Origin: Molossus alvarezi
Lineage: Eukaryota; Chordata; Mammalia; Chiroptera; Molossidae
DNA length: 64,000 nt
Direction of reading: 5' to 3'
NCBI GenBank assembly: GCA_037176705.1
Contig: CM073896.1
Span: 20,038,708-20,102,707 of the forward strand
Below, piece after piece: positions 59,463-64,000 of the stretch (positions are counted from its first letter, which is position 1; every line of letters starts with the position of its first letter). The notes below the pieces were generated by a model, which saw only the letters and a list, made by a program, of their open reading frames with translations, was not told the origin of the DNA and did not search any database. Both the position numbers and the translations under genes were made by a program.

Positions 59463-61060
59463 GCATTCCTTCCTTCAATTCATTATTTTAGTGCCCCTTG
59501 ACTTCGGCTTGTAGGGGTCAGTTTTCAAGATACACAATCTGAATGAAATCCTTGTTCTGAGTCCCACCTTTATGGGAGAGCCCAGGCTCAGAGAGCGGGA
59601 AAAGCAGCCCTCAGCATGGGATCCTGGGTCTGGATCGCCCATTGTCACCGAGAAGCGGGAAGCGACCAGCCCTGACGTGTGGCAGGATCGCAGGTCTCCG
59701 TAGTTGTCAAGCTATCACTGAGACTCATTTGCGGCGGGTCGGAACCTGGGCAGGGAAGTCGGACACTGGCTTCTGTAACACGGTGCGGCTCAGTCACTGA
59801 GCAGGGGTGTTTCTGAAGACATGGTGTCGACTGGCTTTTGTTACTAGTCTCAGAAGCTTTGAGAGAAGCAAACTGGCCAGTACACATTAGCCAATGGTGG
59901 AGCCAAGGCACCTTGTGAAGATCAGGAAACCTCCAGGGGTGGGTCCCCAGCATCCTACTTCTGCAGCTACGGTGAAGACTTCGATGGAAATCCGGCCAGT
60001 GTGCAGTGGTCAGGGTGGCAGAGCTCCGGAAGGCACTGAAGGCTGGTCTCCATAGGGCTTCTGGGTCTGTTCACTGCTTCAAATAAAGAATCTGACTGTT
60101 AGGTTTGGAATGTCGACCTTCTACCAGGAAAACCTGAAGCTCTTTCAATCCTAGGTTCTTCTGGACTTTGCTGCCATCAGGGTGCACTTCCTCTTCTGTT
60201 GGATGAGGTGGGTGCTCCTGTCTTAGGGACTTCGAGAAGCTTTCCTGAGATCAGTAGCTCACAGACTGATGATTGTCTCTCACATCTTCTAACCTTCACC
60301 TCCAAACCAATAAGGAGAATCAATCACTTTACAGCATTTTTTGAAAATGAGTAGTACACTGCCTGCTATTTTAGGAAATAGTTTACTTACTGAAGGAGTG
60401 ATTGAATGAATATATATGACTCATGTGTACTGGCAAGAATGAGGGGCTACATCAGGAGAGATCTTGGGATTATTGAACCGGAGAGAATGGAAAGTAGAAG
60501 GCTGGAGCTGGAGACTTTATTAACACAGTGGTGAAGTCATTCAGTTTTTATGTGTACATTTTATGTATACTTTTTAGTGTATAGTGTTTATATATTTGTC
60601 TACCACCAACTACTTAAATGTTAGCAGAATTAGAAAGACTTTACCTGGAATTTGATTGCAATATAAAATATGAGAATTTTAAAAGGCAGTATCATTTAAA
60701 TCAAACATAGAAAGCCATGTGTGTGGGACTTTTCTTAGGTTAAAGGGAAGCTTCAATTTTTGAGGAAATTTACACCAACATGAGGAAAACAACTAAAACT
60801 GATGCAATTTTTCTGTAGGTTCAGGATATTGTAGATATTGCTAAAATGATTACGTCCATCTCTGACATCTGCTACATGTATCTTTGTAAGTTTTGGCTCA
60901 AAGAAGAGAAAACAAGTGCCAACAAGATAAAGATGTACGCTTTAGTATGAAAATCTGACGATTAATTTGGAAAAGAATCATTCTTTCACTGGAAAATTTT
61001 GATTCAGAGATAATATTTTAACTTTTGGTTTCCTCATTAGAGTTTTATTTCTCTTGGGAA
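59463..61060. other. GC-richer unique stretch (59480-60340) then AT-rich DNA
   Basis: No known repeat or gene. Contains CG dinucleotides and an AATAAA at 60082-60087. It could be an LTR or an old unique segment. A 102-codon minus frame (59953-59645) shows no recognised domain. Confidence 0.4.
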
Positions 61061-61064
61061 AAAA

Positions 61065-61200
61065 GTCCCTTCCTCCCTCCTCCCCATTTCCTCCCTCCCT
61101 CCCTCCCTTCCGTCCTTCCTTCCTTCTTCCCTCCCTCCCTCCCTTCCGTCCTTCCTTCCTTCTTCCCTCCCTTCCTCCTTTCTTTTTTTCTTTCTCCCTT

Positions 61201-61281
<81 letters not shown>

Positions 61282-61285
61282 AACA
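61065..61285. repeat. Polypyrimidine low-complexity tract with 36-bp tandem duplication
   Basis: Runs of CCCT/CCTT, then CT, then (TTTC)n. A 36-bp unit around CCCTTCCGTCC is present twice (GT of the unit at 61112 and 61148). Open frames here are compositional artefacts. Confidence 0.93.
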
Positions 61286-62267
61286 GATTGCTCTTTTTCA
61301 GTTTATTGCATCATTTCATGCTAATACAGATAACACAGTTGTTTGGATTGGATCACTTTTACCAAAGAGAGCTTAAATTTTTACAATTATATCAAATTTG
61401 AACCTGTTTTTCAGTTGTAACAATGCTCTTCAGGTCCAGTGGAAGTTTTTTGTGACTCTTCTGATAACTATCTCTAAAATGTAAATCATTAGTGTTCCCA
61501 AATTCATGATCGTTTATAGAATGCCTATAATTAGTTGTTAATGTTCAGCAGTTTTATCCATCACTGCCTCTCCCTGATTTGTCGAGATGCCGGGGATGAA
61601 AACATAGAGCATGTTAGGTTGATTTTCCCCCCATTTTCTGACTCAATTCATATAATGCTGGTCAGCATACTGAGATGCTTTGAGCATCATCAATAGCTTA
61701 AGACAGATGTTTCTCCCACCTTGGATGTGCCAGAGGGCAGCCCATGTGTGTCTACATGAATACAAAGCAATAGTTATACATCCCAGAGACACTGATATTT
61801 CTATACATACAATTTCTTGATAGGTATTAGGCTGATGGCTTTATATTATATGTTGTCAACATTAAGCAAAAACAATATCATGTGTTACCTTTGGAGCAAA
61901 TTCCTATTTGGGTTCAAGTTCAGTCGTGGCCCATCTTTTTGATGTGTGACATTTATAAAGTTGTTAACATCTATTATTTTCTTGTTGTTTTATTTAAAAT
62001 ATAATAACTGCCTATTTTTAAGCTTGACATATGGCTTATAAAGTGATTAGTGAAGAATTTGATACACAGAAGTTGTTTTTGTTTTTTGTTTTAAAAAGAT
62101 GTTTTTGGATCCGGATCCATAGTACACATGTTGGTCTGACTTCTGTGACCTAAAATATAATGGTGATAGACTCTCAAAACCTAGGATGTTTGAAAATCAC
62201 CTACATGTCTCATTTTATTTTCCAGAGTATTTACTTTTACACATCTGTAATGTTTAAAAGTAAAAAG
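61286..62267. other. AT-rich, nothing recognised
   Basis: No gene or repeat identified. Confidence 0.4.
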
Positions 62268-62423
62268 CTGCTGTGGCTGGGTGGCTCAGCTGGTTGGAGC
62301 ATCGGCCCACAACCAAAAGGCTATGGGTTTGATTTTTGGTCTGGGCACACACCTAGTTTTCGGATTCAATCCCTGGTGGGCACATAAGGGAGGCAACCGA
62401 TCAGTGTTTCTCTCTTATATCAA

Positions 62424-62476
<53 letters not shown>

Positions 62477-62699
62477 CCATGCCCTGCCTGGCCAATTTGG
62501 CTCAGAGGTTGGAGCATCAGCCTGTGGACCAAAGAGTCATGGGTTCGATTCTGACCAAGGGTACATACCTTGGTTGCAGTTGGGTCCCCCACTCTGGTCG
62601 GGGTCATGTGGGAGGCAACCAATCAATGGCTCTCTCTCTCTCTCAGTCTCTCTCCCACTCTGTTTGAAAATAAATGGAAAAATATTCTCAGGTGAGGAA

Positions 62700-62743
<44 letters not shown>

Positions 62744-62780
62744 GACCAATAGAAACATATCCTTGGGTGAGGATTAAAAA
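62268..62780 (+). mobile_element. Ves SINE (outer), interrupted by another Ves SINE
   Basis: Outer SINE head CTGCTGTGGCTGGGTGGCTC (62268), B-box-like GGGTTTGATTTTTGG, a long (TC)n body ending CTCAAACCATG near 62481. After an inserted SINE (62482-62744) it resumes with ACCAATAGAAACATATCCTT and GGGTGAGGATTAAAAAG, its own tail to about 62780. The repeated AAACCAT/AGACCAAT edges look like a diverged target duplication. Confidence 0.8.
62482..62744 (+). mobile_element. Ves SINE (inner), nested in another Ves
   Basis: Head CCCTGCCTGGCCAATTTGGC, B-box GGGTTCGATTCTG, CT body, tail TATTCTCAGGTGAGGAATTA and an expanded (TAAA)n to 62744. Confidence 0.88.
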
Positions 62781-62819
62781 GAAAAAAGAAAAACCCTATG
62801 ATCATGAATGACAGGCCTA

Positions 62820-64000
62820 TATTTTTTTTTATTTTTTTTATTTATTTATTTTTAACTGATATTTATTTATTTTTTTCCAAATCTTTATTGTTGGATGTAA
62901 AATGTATTACAGATGTTCCACATGTTTCCCCCATTGACCCCCTCCTCCCCACTCCCGCCCCCCTCCCACCTTTTCCCACATTATTGTCTGTGTCCATTGG
63001 TTATGCATATAAGTTCTTTGGTTTATTTCTTCCCACCACCCCCCCAACCCCTTTCCCTTTGAGGTTTGTCAGTCTAGCAATGAATTTGTGCTTCTTAATC
63101 CCTTCACCTTTTTCACCCATTCCCCCAACCCCCTTCCCAACTGGCAACCAATAAAATGTTCTCTGTATCTATGAGAATGTTTCTGTTCTTCCTGTTCATT
63201 TTGTTTGTAGATTCCATTGTTGATAGATATGTATTCATTGCCATTTTGTTTGTTCATACATTTTATCTTTTTCTTCAAAAAGACCCTTCATCATTTCATA
63301 TAATAATGGTTTGGTGGTGATGAACTCCTTTAACTTTTTCTTGTCTGGGAAAGTTTTTGTATGTCCATCGATTCTAAATGACAGCTTTGCAGGATAGAGT
63401 AATTTTGGTTGTAGGTTCTTGGTTTTCATCACTCTGAATATTTCTTGCCACTCCCTTCTGGCCTGCAAAGTTTCTTTTGAGAAATCAGCTGACAGCCTAA
63501 TGGGTACTCCCTTGTAGGTAACTAGCTGCCTTTCTCTTGCTGCTTTTAATATTCTCTCTTTGTCTTGAACCTTTTGCATTTTGATGATGATGTGTCTTGG
63601 TGTGTGCCTCTTGGGGTTCATCTTGTTTGGGACTCTCTGTGCTTCCTGGACTTGTATGTCTGTTTCCTTCACCAAGTTAGGGAAGTTTTCTGCCATTATT
63701 GTTTCAAACAGGTTTTCGATTTCTTGCTCTCTCTCTTCTCCTTCGGGCACCCCCAAGATGCGAATGTTGGCACGCTTGAAGTTATCCCAGAGGCTCCTTA
63801 CTCTATCCTCATTTTTTTGGATTCTTTTTTCTTTTTGCTGTTCTGATTGGGGATTTTTTGCTTCCTTATATTCCAAATCGATGGTTTGCTCCTTGGATCT
63901 ACATACTCTATTATTGAAGCTGTGTAAATTATTCTTTATTTCAGTTAATGCCTCCTTTAATTCTAACTGTGTATCCATGATTTCTAACTGGTACTTTTTT
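62820..64000 (-). mobile_element. HAL1 (half-L1) retrotransposon, younger copy, 5' end outside window
   Basis: On the minus strand: intact ORF1 (64000-63235), ORF2 start remnant AAAATGGCAATGAATACATA (63247-63228) continued through TCTATCAACAA, then at about 63216 a direct jump to a 3' UTR. The 3' UTR has 'agattcc...tgttcattttgtttg', TCTGTATCTATGAGAATGTT, 'actggcaacca', a CCCCC-rich block and an A-tail at 62880-62820. No reverse transcriptase is present. The same junction occurs in the copy at 10895-12930. Confidence 0.88.
63235..64000 (-). CDS. HAL1/L1 ORF1-type RNA-binding protein, partial, open through window edge
   Basis: L1 ORF1p-like protein; in L1 it trimerises and chaperones element RNA. 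From an internal Met at 63978, 247 codons read without a stop, and the frame stays open upstream to base 64000. Order: coiled-coil-like K/E/N-rich segment (residues 1-65), RRM starting NIRILGVPEG (71-80), linker QRVPNKMNPKRHTPRHIIIK (114-133), and C-terminal domain with LVTYKGVPIRLSADFS (152-167) and TFPDKKKLKEF (209-219). TGA stop at 63235-63237 overlaps the ORF2-start remnant. The true start lies beyond the window. The frame is intact over 766 bases, unlike all L1 ORFs here. Promoter and expression unknown. Confidence 0.8.
   Translation of the reverse strand, partial: KKYQLEIMDTQLELKEALTEIKNNLHSFNNRVCRSKEQTIDLEYKEAKNPQSEQQKEKRIQKNEDRVRSLWDNFKRANIRILGVPEGEEREQEIENLFETIMAENFPNLVKETDIQVQEAQRVPNKMNPKRHTPRHIIIKMQKVQDKERILKAARERQLVTYKGVPIRLSADFSKETLQARREWQEIFRVMKTKNLQPKLLYPAKLSFRIDGHTKTFPDKKKLKEFITTKPLLYEMMKGLFEEKDKMYEQTKWQ

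Noticed and set aside
59645..59953. A 102-codon minus-strand frame.
   Set aside because: No domain or conserved motif visible; GC-richer DNA lengthens chance frames.
61025..61401. Long S/F/L/P-rich open frames.
   Set aside because: They are translations of a CT-rich simple repeat.

Overview
This window reads as non-coding chromosomal DNA from a bat. I see no protein-coding host gene, no RNA gene and no bacterial-style feature. The identification rests on about 29 copies of a tRNA-derived SINE with the Ves signature: a tRNA-like head starting GCCCTGGCCGGTTTGGCTC, a B-box like GGTTCGATTCC, a CT-rich body, and an A-rich or CCTCGGGTGAGG-type tail. Ves SINEs are characteristic of yangochiropteran bats. 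A SPIN-type hAT transposon (15327-15516), a family known from vesper bats and spread by horizontal transfer, points the same way. Species cannot be named from this sequence.

Layout. Bases 1-4838 are a decayed, nearly complete LINE-1 (end of ORF1, all of ORF2, 3' UTR) with a Ves SINE inserted in ORF2. From 4.8 to 10.2 kb lies AT-rich sequence with an old MER2/Tigger element (split by a Ves SINE), a MER5-like element, an L2-like repeat and a 100-nt stem-loop. Bases 10.9-12.93 kb hold a minus-strand half-L1 (HAL1): 5' UTR, ORF1, the first few ORF2 codons, then directly the 3' UTR. From 13 to 31 kb the content is Ves SINEs, SPIN, an LTR-like block (18.2-19.1 kb), an L2 interrupted by a 5'-inverted (twin-primed) L1, a 466-bp hAT element with a perfect 8-bp target duplication, and an old L1. 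From 31 to 41 kb there are a truncated L1, ancient repeats and long unique stretches. Bases 41.0-43.4 kb are a minus-strand L1. From 43 to 62 kb there are unique DNA, a short Tigger element, old L1s, an LTR-like block (51.3-51.7 kb), microsatellites and more SINEs. From 62.8 kb to the window end is a second, younger HAL1 whose ORF1 is open through the window edge.

How the parts relate. Nothing here forms an operon or pathway. The content is a stratified record of retrotransposition: ancient L2/MER/old L1 copies are interrupted by bat L1 and HAL1 copies, and many of these are interrupted in turn by Ves SINEs with target-site duplications. The SINEs were presumably mobilised by L1 proteins. The most informative observation is that the two HAL1 copies, 51 kb apart and of different age, share the same ORF2-to-3'UTR deletion breakpoint but have diverged 3' ends.
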